This document shows, in pieces, positions 34,330-47,698 of a stretch of 64,000 nt of DNA. A program made the translations under genes and the position numbers. The stretch is from Trichinella spiralis. Its lineage: Eukaryota; Nematoda; Enoplea; Trichinellida; Trichinellidae. How positions within the stretch are numbered: position 1 is the first letter of the stretch; each line of letters opens with the position of its first letter. Below the pieces are notes generated by a model that did no database searches, was not told the DNA's origin, and saw only the letters and a program-made list of their open reading frames with translations. The stretch lies in the NCBI GenBank assembly GCA_000181795.3, contig CM012953.1, positions 10,252,312 to 10,316,311 on the forward strand. Reading direction: 5' to 3'.

Positions 34330-36840
34330 GCGTATGAACGGCACAGTTTTTTTTCACTTGAGAAAAAAATGATGAGCAATTATGATTAAAATTTGAGTGT
34401 TGTAAACTGTTGTCCTTGATCAACGAAGCAGGTGTTCATTTTTCAAAACGACGAATAAATATGATAATTTATACTTTTTTTTAAAATTTTCTACGGAGCG
34501 GTGAATGAATGATGCAATTGTTTTACTTCAAAATGAAAAATGTTGCAAATATTTTTCTCGATCATGTGAATCGGCGATGTTTTCTTTTGTATGCAAATTT
34601 TATGTCCGTGTCGTGTTGCACGCGACCGATGAACCGGCCAATCGTCGTTGCCTCGTCGTCACGTGCTGTTGTATGCAAAATTTTTACAATTTTGTTACTG
34701 TACCTTGTTGAAACTGGAACAGAAACTGGATTTTTGTTGTTCTTTTGCTTCTTTTTAATACAAACAACAACTGATTACAAACTTAGCTGTTGTATTTATT
34801 TTTTCTTAAATTTCAATATTTTTATTTTTATTTTTATCATCAAACAAAAACAAAGATGAAATTCAAAAAAAACAAAATAGTAACAAAAAACACTTGACGA
34901 AGAGATGCAGAGTTGTTTTTGTTTTTTGTTTTTCATATCGGCAAAAAATTAACATAACTGGTCTTGGCCGACAATTTAGAGAAAAGAAACAATCAGCAAA
35001 CTAGTTTTTTGTTTGTGTTGTTGTTTCTTTCAAACTTTTTCAGATCAAAACAAAAATATACAATTATCAACAAAATTAACAAAAACAAACATTTCCATTA
35101 ATATATTTAAAATAGCATTAAACGTGATATTGTACTGAATGACAACTATTTCTGGTCAAATTTGTAGCTTTCGAAAAAGCTTCTTCAAAATTTTTCGCTT
35201 TTGTCCGTCCCTTCATGACAAATAATAAGTATCCTCGAGTTTTCTTCTCTACGGTTCAGTTTAGTCGAGCAGTTTCTCTGTTCTCCTTATATCACAAAAA
35301 ATTAATTTTATTTATATTAGAAGAATTTGTTCAATTTTATGAAAAATATTTTTCAAACTTATTATCTTCAATTTATTTTGCATGTCTTATGTGGATTAAT
35401 TGATTACATCAAATAATTTCAACCGACAAGTCTGTAGTCACGAAATGTGGTTGGTTTCAGATGTCAGATATCGGATTTTCACTGCAATTTCTTGCTTTCT
35501 TCTGCATTATTTTTGTTTACACTTTTTTGCATTCTATGTAACACATACAAAGCTAAAATATTTTAATCTTAAATTATAAAAAAACAGTTTCGGGTCAAAA
35601 AGACAGATGCCTCAGTTTTCCAGGCGGGTAACGCCCTTCTGAAAGCTTCATTCCATTTTTCATTGACAATCGATCATTAATTTTTCGAAAAAGCCGCTAT
35701 TGAAAATACGAGCATCTGGCGTTCAGTCGCTGTGAACCAAGTTGAATCCAAATTAATTTGTTTTAATTGACGACCGTATTTTTCTAAATCATTAAATTTC
35801 AACTTCAGTTTGCATATTCTTCAAAAAAAGCAACTGCTCACTGGCAGCTAGCTCTAATAATAGAACTATTTTTTGTTTGCTTGTTTCAGGGCAGGCACAT
35901 GTGAATCTTTTTTGAAGAAACATCTTTCACCACCCCATCAATCCTTTGTTGATCAGCTCGTCGTAAACAATTTCTTCAATCAACCAATCAAATGGCAGCA
36001 GAAGAAATTTACTCTGCCAATGTTTAGTTTCAGAAGAATTTTTGTCTTTGCTATTAATCACAAGAAAAGCCACAATTCCAAATTTTACAAATCAAATCTC
36101 AACCTGACAGCTGTTTCCTGGAATTCTTCAAGCACAAGTGTTGCTTTTGTCAAGCATTTTATTTGTTACAGCTAGAATGCACTACATCTGCTAGATTTCT
36201 AAAAATGAAGAGGTATTAAAAAGAAAACAGAGATCAGAGTAGAGATTCAGTATATGCAAGTTTAAATATACAAGTAAAAAAAAGAAGCACTGATTAAGCT
36301 GTTATTACAAATAAATTCGTTTATGTCTAAGTACTGAGAATCCATCTCAATATAACCAAAAAAGGGATACCATTTACTCGTCAGCTCAATTTTGATTTTC
36401 TTTTTTCATTGGCTGTTTACTAATTGGCGAATGATTTGTACTATTTCATTAGCTATTCACTTTTGATTTGTTATTGGATGATGATTGTTTATCAAAATTT
36501 GACCAAATATAGATAGATGCTCTGCCACTGATTTACACTATACAGATAATTTGTCCAGTTCGGGGCAGATTTTTATTGCGTTTTCTTACTGGTCGTTCAG
36601 CGCGCTATTTATTGGACCTTCATGTCGTTGTCTTATTGGGTTTTCATTGTCTAATTGCTCATTGATTCAAACCTTTCACTTGTGATTAGCTGTAATTTTT
36701 TTTCGTTTCATTATTTCAAATATTCCATTCAGGATTACGTAACTTTAAATAGTAGTAACATAACATTAATAATCAAAATAGTAATTATTTCAACAATTTA
36801 TTGACATCCGTGATAACGCAAAAAAATTACATCGAAAGCT
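34330..36840. other. Interval without a supported gene
   Basis: Moderately AT-rich. A 100-codon open stretch at 35873-36175 follows a GTTTCAG acceptor-like site but matches no family I know and has no clear partner exon. No RNA gene or terminal repeats were seen. Confidence 0.5.
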
Positions 36841-36861
36841 GCCCGCTGGATGAGCACTTGG

Positions 36862-37330
36862 GGTACAAAATGGAAAAATGGCAGATTTGAAAAAGCAAAG
36901 AGCGGAAGAAACAAAACCCATCTCCGCCATATACGACAAAGAAGTTTACGCCGCGTACGCTGAACCATCAACATCTGTTGGCTATTTTCCGGTTTTGAAA
37001 CGAGTAAAGTCCACGATGTACAGCCACCGGTCAAAGTGCTACCTAAAACTTCCTGAACATCGTCGGAACCTGGAAATCCCTGACGCATTCAGGACAGCAA
37101 AGGCCGGTGAAGATTTTTTGCTGTAGCAGAGTGCATCGAGGAATATAATAATATTTGCTACGGATTCTAACATTAGACTGCTGGCAACCAGGAGAATCTG
37201 GGGTATGGGTTGTACATTCAATATTCTATCTCAATGGTATCAACAACTTTTTACCATCCATGCATAAAATGAAACTGGTTTCCTGTTACAAGCATGACTT
37301 TTTGTGTCGATAATCAAAGCAATGGTATCA
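36862..37330 (+). mobile_element. MULE (Mutator-like) transposase fragment 1
   Basis: The frame at 36878-37126 gives PISAIYDKEVYAAY, FPVLKRVKSTMYSHRSK, LKLPEHRRNLEIPDAFR and AGEDFLL. This is the stretch between the FLYWCH finger and the DDE core in animal MULE transposases (R-x-x-Y-x-x-R, P-x-L-P, I-P-x-x-x, G-E-x-F-L). After a TAG, the same strand continues with IIIFATDSNIRLLATRRIW, and in another frame QWYQQLFTIHA, the catalytic-core motif Y-Q-L-(Y/F)-T-I-H. The FLYWCH finger and most of the DDE domain are missing. This is a dead copy. Confidence 0.72.
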
Positions 37331-37384
37331 GCTTGCAGTAATTTCTCGATGTTATTAGTAAATCATTTGCTTTTATAGAAGTAA

Positions 37385-38425
37385 TTAAAAATAATCATCC
37401 ACTCGTCAACGTTGGAGGGTTTCTCTTATATATATTTAAGACAACATTAGCCATGAGTACAGATAAGGCCGAATGCTCGTGATCTGATACCAGTTGAATT
37501 AGTAATATGAGCACCGACACGAAGTGTTCGTTCCAAAGTTTGCATTGCATCCAAACAGTGTGGGTGCAATCAGTCTTCGCACCGAGATGTAAAGCCGCAG
37601 GCAACATCTTTTCGCTTTTACGATGCTCACAATGTGTTTTATGCTTATAAATTGGCACTTTAAAGAGCATAAAATTTTTTTATTTTAATTTTTTTATTTA
37701 TTAATTTTTATTTTTTATCTTTAACAGATATGATTAATAAATAATTAATAATATGGAAGTAACTGAAAATAATTATCGACTTGTCAACATTGGAACCTTT
37801 CATTTATGTATTTGTAAAGAAGATTAGGCATGGGTACAGATACGGCCGAATGCACGTCATCTGATACCGGTTGAATTAGTAATATGAGCACCGACGTGAA
37901 GTGTTGGTTCCAGAGTTTGTATTGTGCCCAAAGAGTATGGGTGCAATAACTCAGTACATCGGGATGTAAAACCCGGAAACAACATTTCTTTGATTTCACA
38001 AAGCTCTTAATGTGTTTGTTTTATGCTTTTAAATTGGCTCTTTGAAGAGTATAAAATTTTTTTATTTTATTTTTTTTATTTATTAATTTTTATTTTTTAT
38101 CTTTAACAGATATGATTAATAAATAATAATATGGAAGTAACTGAAAATAATTATCGACTTGTCAACATTGGAACCATTCATTTATGTATTTGTAAAGAAG
38201 ATTAGCCGTGGGTACAGATACGGCCGAATGCACGTCATCTGATACCGGTTGAATTAGTAATATGAGCACCGACGTGAAGTGTTCGAACCAGAGTTTGTAT
38301 TCTATACAAACATTGTGCGTATAATGGCGCCAAATTTAGTGAAATTCAGAATTTTTCAGCTTTTACGATGCTCGTTATGTGTTTTATGCTTATAAACTGG
38401 CTCTTTGAAGAGCATAAAATAATTT
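37385..38425. repeat. Three tandem copies of a 377-bp-spaced repeat
   Basis: Units start near 37391, 37769 and 38146 with an AATAATnATCnACTnGTCAA motif followed by a TTGGA. They share GGTACAGATACGGCCGAATG-like and TTGAATTAGTAATATGAGCA segments and end near AAGAGCATAAAAT. The spacing is about 377 bp. Copies two and three are closer to each other than to copy one. A further truncated copy begins near 38600. Sequence just before copy one (TGTGTCGATAATCAAAGCAA to GATGTTATTAGTAAAT, 37297-37365) overlaps the MULE fragment and recurs in front of the copy at 44057, which ties the family to that transposon. Confidence 0.7.
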
Positions 38426-38878
38426 TGAAGTACACGAAACAAATTGTAATTTTAAACCTGAATAAAATGCATAAGCAATAATGCACCAAGCATACAATGC
38501 AACAAATTGAACAAGTTGCGCAGGTAACGCGAACTGTTTTTATATTTTTTATCTTTAACAGATATGATTAATCAATAATTTTAATATAGAAGTAACTGAA
38601 AATAATTATCCACTTGTCAACATTGGAGCATTTCTCTTATATATTTATTTTTTAAGCCGTGGACGTTGAAAGCAATGCCTATTTTACTACATATCGAGAA
38701 GTGTGTTGTTGTGTGGTTGGTTACAAATTGACGTTACGATGACGATAAAATAATTTTGAAGTTTGCAAGAAAATATGCAAGTTTAAAAGTAAATTGAATA
38801 CACACCGCAACAATAATTTCAGCAGTTATGCGCAATAGCAGTGTGTTGAAGTTACGCTTGACAAACAAAACTTTGTTT
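38139..38878. repeat. Duplicated block, left copy (right copy at 44057-44797)
   Basis: About 740 bases containing one full 377-bp unit, an AT-rich joint (AATAAAATGCATAAGCAATA) and a truncated unit recur at 44057-44797 in the same orientation. The shared 38400-38878 part is nearly identical. Identity ends abruptly at ACAAACAAAACTTTGT on both sides. Confidence 0.75.
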
Positions 38879-39507
38879 GGTTCCAATCCAATCAAAAAAA
38901 CCAACAAAAGTTAATATATCGAGGCAGATGCTTTACGTTGAAGCGTACAAAGTAAAACGATAAAAACTGCAAGTGTGCCAACGTAAAAGAGAAATAGCTC
39001 GCACCTTCTTATTGTTATATTACAAGCTAGCATTTTCGGTTTCAGTTTAGAAATCCATCGGCTGCTATGCAACAATCTCCACCAATTGGGAAGTGATACA
39101 AGTCATCCGTAGCGGTGAACATGTGGAGAGCTGCACAGAAAATAAACACGCTTCATACAAATTATAGAAGCCGGACAAACTCAAATAGTGGGCCTTCGTT
39201 AGATCCAAGGTTAGTGCCAGGTGCAATTAGTGTAGCAATAATTAGCTGGAAAGCAGTGTCTCCACCAGCTTGAAAACAGCCGATCAGTTTTTAGCGTGGG
39301 GCCAGGTCCAGGATACGATATACATTAGCCCAGCCAGAGATCAATGCTGAACAAACGATGACCAAATCCAGTCAGCAGCTTTTAATATATTATCCGCCAA
39401 CCAATTATATATTAAACTTTGCGAACAAGACTTTGGCAAATCGCCTGGCTTGGAACGTTAAAAAACGAATTACATTCACAATCAGAAAAATTAATGAAAA
39501 GGTTGAA

Positions 39508-39648
39508 ATGCTAATGATATTAGCATTTCTGTTAGTGCACCTTGTATCCGCGGGTTTCGAAATCTTAAATGTTGGGGCGTCGGTTCAAATTGAAACCTTG
39601 TTCGAGTACCTTCAGCAGGAATGGGTTATGAATGTTAAAACATCATAA
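39508..39648 (+). mobile_element. Possible MULE C-terminal fragment
   Basis: The end of an open stretch reads MILAFLLVHLVSAGFEIL, then IETLFEYLQQEWV. It resembles the alpha-helical C-terminus of MULE transposases (L-A-F-x-P-x-x-x-V-x-x-A-F-E-x-L and Y-F-E). It lies 2 kb right of MULE fragment 1 in the same orientation, with the tandem repeats in between. The resemblance is weak. Confidence 0.35.
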
Positions 39649-39649
39649 A

Positions 39650-41085
39650 TTGTGATAAAAATGACCAAAAATTTGAAAATATTAAAAATTCCACTATTAA
39701 AGTTAGAAAAATTGTAAAAAGAAATATTTGAACCAATAAAACGCAAAATATTGAAGCTAATCAAAATGGAAAAGATTGAATCAATGAGCAATTAGACAAA
39801 AAAAACCAACAAGACAACGCCACGAGCGTCGAATAACAATGCTTTCAATGATCAGTAAGAAAACGCGATAAAAATTTGTTCCTCAGCTAGATTATGCATG
39901 AAAATTTTTATAAAATTGCTTTGTAAGAAATGAATGCAAAATTCACATCCATGCAGCTATTACTTTACATGTATTAACTGTAGAAAACAAACAACCAACA
40001 TAAAAGTAGCTCTGATGATAATACTGTTTTCTGTTACATTGCCGATACACATACAAAAAGCTCAGATTATAATATAAACTTTGTTTATACAGTACAATAC
40101 AATAAAAAAAAATTAGCAGCCAAAATTTTTCATAAAATCACAACTTTTTCTCTAGCAACAATTTTTTTTATCATTTGTTAAGATATCATTTTTGGACTTT
40201 TCATTAGTAGTACTGCTTCCTTTTATGCAGACACAATTCTTTTTGTTTTTATTCTTCAGTAACAATTTCAGGAAATTAAATACACTTAAATTTCATCGAA
40301 GGAAAAAATTTATTTATGTTCAAGATGTGTTTCTAAGACAACTACTATGTTTACTTTATGACTTTGCCCAACGCCCTTCGTAATTTAAAAAATTAAAAAT
40401 TATTCAAGTATTTTTCTCACTAAAAACGATGTAAAATGTTTTGGTTGAAAACAAAAAAGAATTTTTACTATGTAATGTAGCACTTGTTAAAATAAGGAAA
40501 GTATTTAGCTTTCTTTAATACTAATCATTCCTAGTGTCAGTTCAACAACTGCTGTTTTGGAGAAATTGGCAGTTGTGAATTTTATCTTTCTATTAAAATC
40601 ATCATTTGCTTAGCAACAGCACATGATAAATATTGCAACCGTTAAATTGTTACTTTTTGAAGTGTTATCCAATGACAGAGAAGTTGAAAACTTTTTATTT
40701 CAAAAGCAACGATTGCAACGATGCAAAGCAAAATGAAATTTCTCATGCTTGACCAGCAGATGCAACAATATTATAAATTATACGCAAAATTGTAACAATA
40801 AGAAAATTTTGCTATTAAGCTTGAAATTTTAAAATGCCAGTTGCTTTCACTTCGCAATTCTGTTGACTGAAACGGTTATTTGGAAACAGTCATCAATCAA
40901 ACTTCAATAGAACAGTTGTGTTCTAACATCCGGTAAAGCTGTTTGTTTTCTGAAGATGAAAGTGAAGCTTTCTTCATTTTACCACATTTTCATTTTCTGG
41001 GCTTGACTTCTTGCTTTGATTCTTCTCATCTACTATCTTATGGTAGACGATTAGCTGCTGTTTGATTTTAAATGCTCGAAACAAC
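39650..41085. other. AT-rich interval without a gene
   Basis: No protein, RNA or repeat family is recognised. Open stretches (for example 40192-40383) are Phe/Leu-rich and look random. Confidence 0.5.
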
Positions 41086-41089
41086 TATA

Positions 41090-41745
41090 CTTTAATATAT
41101 GAAGGAAGAGTTTACCAGCTGAAGCACACAAATTTTGAAGATAAACAATGGGTTTGCCAAGGCGTAAATAATGTTTTATTAAATTATAAATATGCATGAT
41201 TATGAACAATCATTGACGTTCTTTTTATAGGTAAAAAGAAGATTCAGGAGTGCAATGCACACGAACTCAAATGTGAATGCTGTGTTGAAATTCGCTCCTC
41301 ATGCTCATAATTGTACCCCATACAGCAATATCTTACATAAAATTGAAAAATGTAATCTTAAACGCGGAGCAGCTGAATAAGAGAAGCTCGTTTTACACAT
41401 TTATACCAGCAGTATATCTGTGAATTTGGAACCAATCGGTTTTCAATATACAGAAAAGTGAATGCTCTAACGAACAGAAGCCAGGCAAAAAGATTTCCCC
41501 TGCTGTCAGCAACTGAAAATTCCTGCAGTCAGCCAAAAGGCAATGTCTAAGTGACTGCTTTCGTGGTGTAATGTATATGATCGTATTTTAATATTTGAAA
41601 ATTTGAGTCCTATTTGAACACTCTGTCTGGAGCACTGATACCAGGTTTAAAATTACTCCTGAATGGTACCAGCAGATGTTCACCATTCATGTTTTTCTAG
41701 AGTGTAAATTAATCTCGCTTGTATAATGTTGGAAGACTATATTGT
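41090..41745 (+). mobile_element. MULE transposase fragment 2 with FLYWCH finger
   Basis: In order on the plus strand: a FLYWCH finger start (LIYEGRVYQLKHTNF, then KQWVC at about 41095-41150); after a gap, RRFRSAMHTNSN and FAPHAHN, which supply the finger's H-x-H (41230-41310); a helix like CNLKRGAAE; and LTNRSQAKRFPLLSA. Then come DRILIF and KITPEWYQQMFTIHVF (about 41635-41705), the start of the DDE core. The order matches animal MULE transposases. Several stops and frame changes break it, so it is inactive. The part beyond the first catalytic region is not found next to it. Confidence 0.72.
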
Positions 41746-42310
41746 AAAATTTTGAATAAATGTTAAAGGCGGCATAGTTACATGTTGTCTGTCCTTCAAC
41801 TACTTAAACGATAATTTGTGACTTATCAAACCAACAACAGAAAAAAATTGCGCAAGCTAGTTAAGTTGTTAAACGCCGAAAATAGAAATAAGAAAAAATT
41901 GAATTTTTTTACAAATTGAATTTCTTATCTCACTGCAATACTGAACAAAAAATATCAAACGCACACAAAAAATAGTTAATCTGTGCAAAAGCATCTTCAA
42001 TTTGTGCCTTTGTCGAGTCAATACAAAGAGCATGGCTTCTAAAGCGGAATAATTTTTACATCCCGCAAAGACAGCCCGAAGATTTGACTGATATCTTCAC
42101 ACACCAGGATACCGGCCAATTTTATATTGCAGGTATGTTATTCAGATTTATCATTACCCCTTTATAGGCACCATTTGTCTGAGATACTTCACACTACCCC
42201 GCCAAAGTTGGCGTTTCAGTCCTTACGACCATTACAATGTCAAGCTGAAGTTGAATATGCAAATGCCTGAAATTTCTGCAACGCTGTCTCAAAGTATGTC
42301 ACCGTTTTTG

Positions 42311-42430
42311 TCAGGCAGTGAACCCCAGCTAGTGCTCAATTATTGAGCATGCAGAATAATGAGAATGAAAGCCAGAGCGACAGATAATTTATGCTTGAAG
42401 GCTATCAACGAGGATAATTAGGAATGACCA
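42311..42430. repeat. Dispersed repeat copy shared with 7971-8095
   Basis: Same-orientation match starting GGCAGTGAACCCC and including ACGAGGATAATTAG. It lies some 570 bases right of MULE fragment 2 and may be part of the same element family. Confidence 0.55.
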
Positions 42431-43389
42431 TATTTTGGGAGAACACATGCGGTGAGTATTGGGGCACAACTTTATGGAGGAAACTTCAACAGTAAACCAA
42501 CTTTTGTTGGCTTTCTATTGTTAAGAAAAATAATTTTAAAATACAATAGATCAGTAAATTTATAAGCGCCGATTTTTAATCTAAATGTTCCACATTTCCT
42601 TATCATTGAAATACAAATATTGCAACTGCAGTGTTCCGTCAACCTAGTGTCCGTTTACTTTGGAAATTGAGAAAAAGTTTTGCACAATTCGCAAAACTAG
42701 ATAAACAAATGTTTCTTTATTTATAAATAAAATTGCACATTTTTATTTATATATTTAAATAAAGCCAAGAATAGAACGGAAAAAACGCTGGTCAAAAAAC
42801 TTAGTAAAGATGAAAAAAAAATTCGATTTCAAGCAGAATGATTGGAATAGAACGGTCACGCACGCTAAAATTAGAAAAGTATTTCGATGCTAGCATTTAT
42901 TAGTTGCCACATCTGCTTTTAGCTGACAACTGCAGCTGCGGATAATTTGTCAATTGTCTGTTTTCCGTTTAAACTAAAATCGCCTTAATCCACTGATCCG
43001 TTACGACAAACGTGAACAATTTCCTACAAACGGAAACGCACCATATGCACATAACATTTGAAATTGTAAGTAACCAAGTAATTTATTTGATGAGAGAAAC
43101 AACTGTTTAGTTGACATCGTTTTGAATAGTACTTATGCAGTCGGGTAGAAAAATGTAAATTTCTTTGAAGATGCCAACGGAAAGGACGCTATGCTTGCAC
43201 CAAACAGAAAAACTGTTAAAGCTTCTTCATTTCACAAGGCAGTCGAAATGACATCCTTGGAAATCCACAGCATTGGTGCGCCAACTGTGTACAATTCACT
43301 TCTGTCTGTCCACATGTGTACAATGTTCCGCATGAAGAAAGGATAATTGGCGTAACAACCAATATTGCATATCAACTAAACGATCCGTT

Positions 43390-43930
43390 TGCTCTAATTT
43401 CCTGATGTTATTAGTAAATGGTGAGCCTGTAAAGAAGCAAATAAAAATAAATAGTAGCTCACGTGTTAATATTCGCAGGCTGCTGCTACCCTTATACATC
43501 TTAAAATTACATTAACTGTTGGTGGAAATACAGCCTAAGACGCGTGGTCTGTTACCTCTCCAATTAGCCTGAAATTCACCGATACGAAGTGTTGGAATCG
43601 TACTGTAGTTGCAGTAATCCCATGACGGTGGAACTAAATTCACTGTATCCACAGGGTATGAGTGCAATGAATCGGTGTGGGAGATGGATTTCTAAGCATT
43701 GCAGCAGAGTCACTGTCCATCTTTTAGATATTTGGCAGTGTGGTGCATATTTGTAATTTGGCGCTTTAATGATAATAAAATAATTCTGAAATTCATAAAA
43801 CAAGAGTATATTAAAACCTGAATAAAATGCTCAATCATTGCATCAAGCAAACCATGCAACGAATTGAGCATGTTGCGCAGTTACCGGATTTGTTTCATAT
43901 TTTTCATCTTTAACGGATGTTATTCATATA
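43390..43930. repeat. Older, diverged copies of the 377-bp repeat family
   Basis: The stretch contains GATGTTATTAGTAAAT, CACCGATACGAAGTGTTGG and GGGTATGAGTGCAAT in the family order, and then an AATAAAATGCTCAATCATTG segment that parallels 38450-38560. Matches are patchy, so these insertions are older than those at 37-38.9 kb. Confidence 0.5.
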
Positions 43931-44056
43931 AATAAATAACAATTAACGTTTTGTTCAAAACATGATTTTTGTGCTTCGATAACCAAAGCAAACAATGAGT
44001 TTGCAGTTATTTCCGGATGTTATTACTAAACGTTAACTGCTGAAGAAGCAATTTAA

Positions 44057-44797
44057 AATAATCATTCACTTATCAACATTGGAACATTTCTCTTATATAT
44101 TTGTAAAAGAACATTAGCCATGGGTACAGATACGGCCGAATGCACGTCATCTGATACCGGTTGAATTAGTAATATGAGCACCGACGTGAAGTGTTGGTTG
44201 CAGAGTTTGTATTGTACCCAAAGAGTATGGGTGCAATAACATCCCTACATCGGGATGTAAAACCCGGAAACAACATCTTTTTGATTTCACAAAGCTCTCA
44301 ACGTGTTTTATGCTTGTAAATTGGCTCTTTGAAGAACATAAAATAATTTTGAAGTACACGAAACAAATTGTAATTTTAAACCTGAATAAAATGCATAAGC
44401 AATAATGCACCAAGCATACAATGTAACAAATTGAACAAATTGCGCCGGTAACGCGGACTGTTTTTATATTTTTTATCTTTAACAGATATGATTAATAAAT
44501 AATTTTAATATAGAAGTAACTGAAAATAATTATCCACTTGTCAACATTAGAGCATTTCTCTTATATATTTATTTTTTAAGCCGTGGACGTTGAAAGCAAT
44601 GCCTATTTTACTACATGTCGAGAAGTGTGTTGTTGTGTGGTTGGTTATAAATTGACGTTACGATGACGATAAAATAATTTTGAAGTTTACAAGAAAATAT
44701 GCATGTTTAAAAGTAAATTGAATACACACCGCAACAATAATTTCAGCAGTTATGCGCAATAGCAGTGTGTTGAAGTTTCGCTTGACAAACAAAACTT
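44057..44797. repeat. Duplicated block, right copy (left copy at 38139-38878)
   Basis: Direct copy of the left block, about 5.92 kb away. The sequence before it (43940-44040) resembles 37283-37390, so the duplicated segment or repeat family extends a little further left in lower identity. Confidence 0.75.
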
Positions 44798-44799
44798 TG

Positions 44800-45738
44800 T
44801 GTTTGGTGTACTGCAACATAAAATGGCTGATAAAATTTTTGTTATCCATCTTTGCAGTGCATTCTGAAATAGTAGAGCACCGACTGACTGACAACTATTA
44901 AGGCAAATGATGGTGGATTTGAAATGGTTGTTGGGAAATCTGTTCGCAATTGAAAATAGTAAAAGCAGAAAAATTCGCTTGTTGGTGCGCAAATTGGTAT
45001 GTATCTGACGAGAAAATCAAGAAAAACAGTGACAAAGAACAGTACTGACTTGTGAATTGCTTTCACAGTGGGAAAAGCCAGTTGCAGCTTAAAATGATGT
45101 GCAACGGGTGTTTCGATTCGCACCAAGCATTGTTGGCTGCTCGTCACATGCTGAACAGTAGATTAGCAGAACAAGTTCGACTATTCGATTGATAATGATT
45201 TGAAGCGATGACAGATATGCAATTGAATATTCAATGAGCTAATGAGAAATTTTTTTTAATTTTAAATTTTTCTTTGCAAAATACATATCAGTCATATTGG
45301 TCATTTACTTTCTTTTATTCGTAATTTTCAATGGTTTGATTAAATCGAATCAATTAAATACCAATGCCGCCACAATGAATTAATTTTGGACACACCATCC
45401 ATCGCCTGATATGCATGCGTTCACCGTATATCATTGTATATGCGCATTTTCAGTGATAAAGTTCTTTTTTACACAGATATACAAACACAAAAGATGAAAA
45501 ATTTCAGGATAATATATATATATAGATGGAATTAAAATATAACAAAAAAGAAAAGAAAAGAAAAGAGAACCAATAAAAACTGAAAAACAAACAAAACTGC
45601 TTGAAAAAAGCAAACTTTTGTGATTTTGCAGAAATTTCCAAAAAGACAGCATTGAAAATATAATACATTGTAGGATTTGTTCAACGTCGTCTGAAAACAA
45701 AACAGAAAACAACACCACAGTCGATGATGGATGATTGG
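44800..45738. other. Spacer between the repeats and ufd-2
   Basis: No gene recognised. The right half should hold the 3' UTR and poly(A) site of the minus-strand ufd-2 gene. Confidence 0.45.
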
Positions 45739-47641
45739 TCAGTCTGTTTTCTTGGCAACGGATGATGATGATGATGATTTGCTTTCTTTCAGCTTCTCTG
45801 CAATCCAGGCGTCGATTTTATTTTTCAATTCCGTAGCTACAAAAAAAAGATAAAAAAATAAGAAATCCAATTCAATTTATAAACAAAAGAATAATAATTC
45901 AGTTTCATTTTACCTGGAATTAGCATAGATTCGTCCAACTGCTGCCTAGTGAACGGATCGGTAGGCTTGTTCAGCAAATGCCTGCGTATACTGCTCACGT
46001 CGGTGATGTTGCCAGAAGGTAATAACACCGGATTACGCATGATCGTGCCCATCAGCGGATCTGTCACAAAGTACAACAGCATTTGTTCACAACAGTTTCA
46101 TAATGTTCATAAGAAAGAAAAAAAAACAAATTTCATTCTAAAATTTTACCCGTAAATTCTTCGGGAATATCGCACAGGATCACCTCCTGTTCGCGTTTCA
46201 TTTCCCAAATTTGTTCAACTCTCTCGGCCAGAAGTTTAAACTGTTCCACCTGGGAGACGGCTTTAATCTTGTGCCGAACAATACGACCGACCACATCTTC
46301 GAACAGCTGCTTACTGTAAGAACGCTGAACAAGAAAACATTTTCACTGTTTTGATCGACAAAACAATAATACAAAAAAAATAACAACAACACCTACCTCA
46401 TCGTTGGCAATGGCAGCCGCAAATTTATCATTATCCAAATGTAGATAAATTTGTGTAAGCTGGTCTAGCAAAGCCCGCGGATCCCAGTTGAATCGTTGTG
46501 GATTTTTCACACGCAGATGACGACATTTCGGACCGCACAGTTGAGCTAAATTGAAATTCAACATTGCCGCTAGCCGATCGCCAAGTTCCTGAAAAATGAA
46601 TCCATTCAAGACAAACACCAATAAAAGCAGTGCAAAAAAATTGGAAATGAAACCGGAAACAGCCATTAATTAGGCTGTGAAATTATTATGCATATTTTTT
46701 TCAAATAAAAAAATTAATTACCGCAGACAGGAACGGCTCCTTGATGTCTTCAGTCATGAAATCGAACATGTCCACAATAACATGGGCCAACTGCAACGAT
46801 GAACGGACCACCCTTTCGTCTTGCTGCATTTGTGACAAGATGCGTTCTCTTTCTTCCTTAATTATTAATAAAAACCAAATTATAATTATAATATCTATTC
46901 GCAGTTGCAGGAAATCAAACACTTGTGACCCGTACTTCTTGTACCATATTCCACTGGGTCACATCGTCCATAATACGTTGTGCTTCGTTTAGCCGTTTCA
47001 GTCCTTCCAAACTCTCGTCTAGCAGAAACGTGGTATCGTTGATCAGCATGTTGACAAAACGAATAAAATTTGAATCTGCTTCACTGAATGAAATAAGCAA
47101 GAATATTATTCAAAGCTTTCAATGAATAGAAAAAGAAGAACAAAAATTAAAATAAACAATGGCATCTCACTTGCAAAAGTCAATGATGACAAGCTTGTGT
47201 TGGGCATTTTGCCACATCGACTTGAACACCGCCTGGATGTGAAATCGAATTGTAAATTTGTCAAAAAATTCCGTACTCGATCCCATCGATTCCACATCTG
47301 AAAAAAAAAATTTTTTTTTCATTCATAAATTTCTTCTTGAAATTGTTTGAAATCAAATTCGACGGGATACCGGAATAAAATTTGACCAAACTGCGGAAAA
47401 AGTTCGCAGGAGCAAGTGGATGATTCAGAATTGCCATGTGCAGAGAATGTGCGGCCGGTCTCAATTGTGGACAAGTGTAGAAGATCACCTCGACCACCTT
47501 GGCCACCAGGTATGGATTTTTGAATTGGTCCGCATTGCAAACCAACGTCAGCAAACCGTGCGCCAGTGAATCACAGGAGCAATGCACTATCAGTTCAGGC
47601 GTTTCACTGAGCAATAATGCAATGAATCAGGAGAAGAAAAG

Positions 47642-47698
<57 letters not shown>

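Noticed and set aside
35873-36175. 100-codon frame behind an acceptor-like site
   Set aside because: No ATG-to-exon chain and no motif; left as unassigned spacer.
37395-37999. Minus-strand frames within the 377-bp repeats
   Set aside because: They recur only because the repeat recurs, differ in frame and end among copies, and match no protein.
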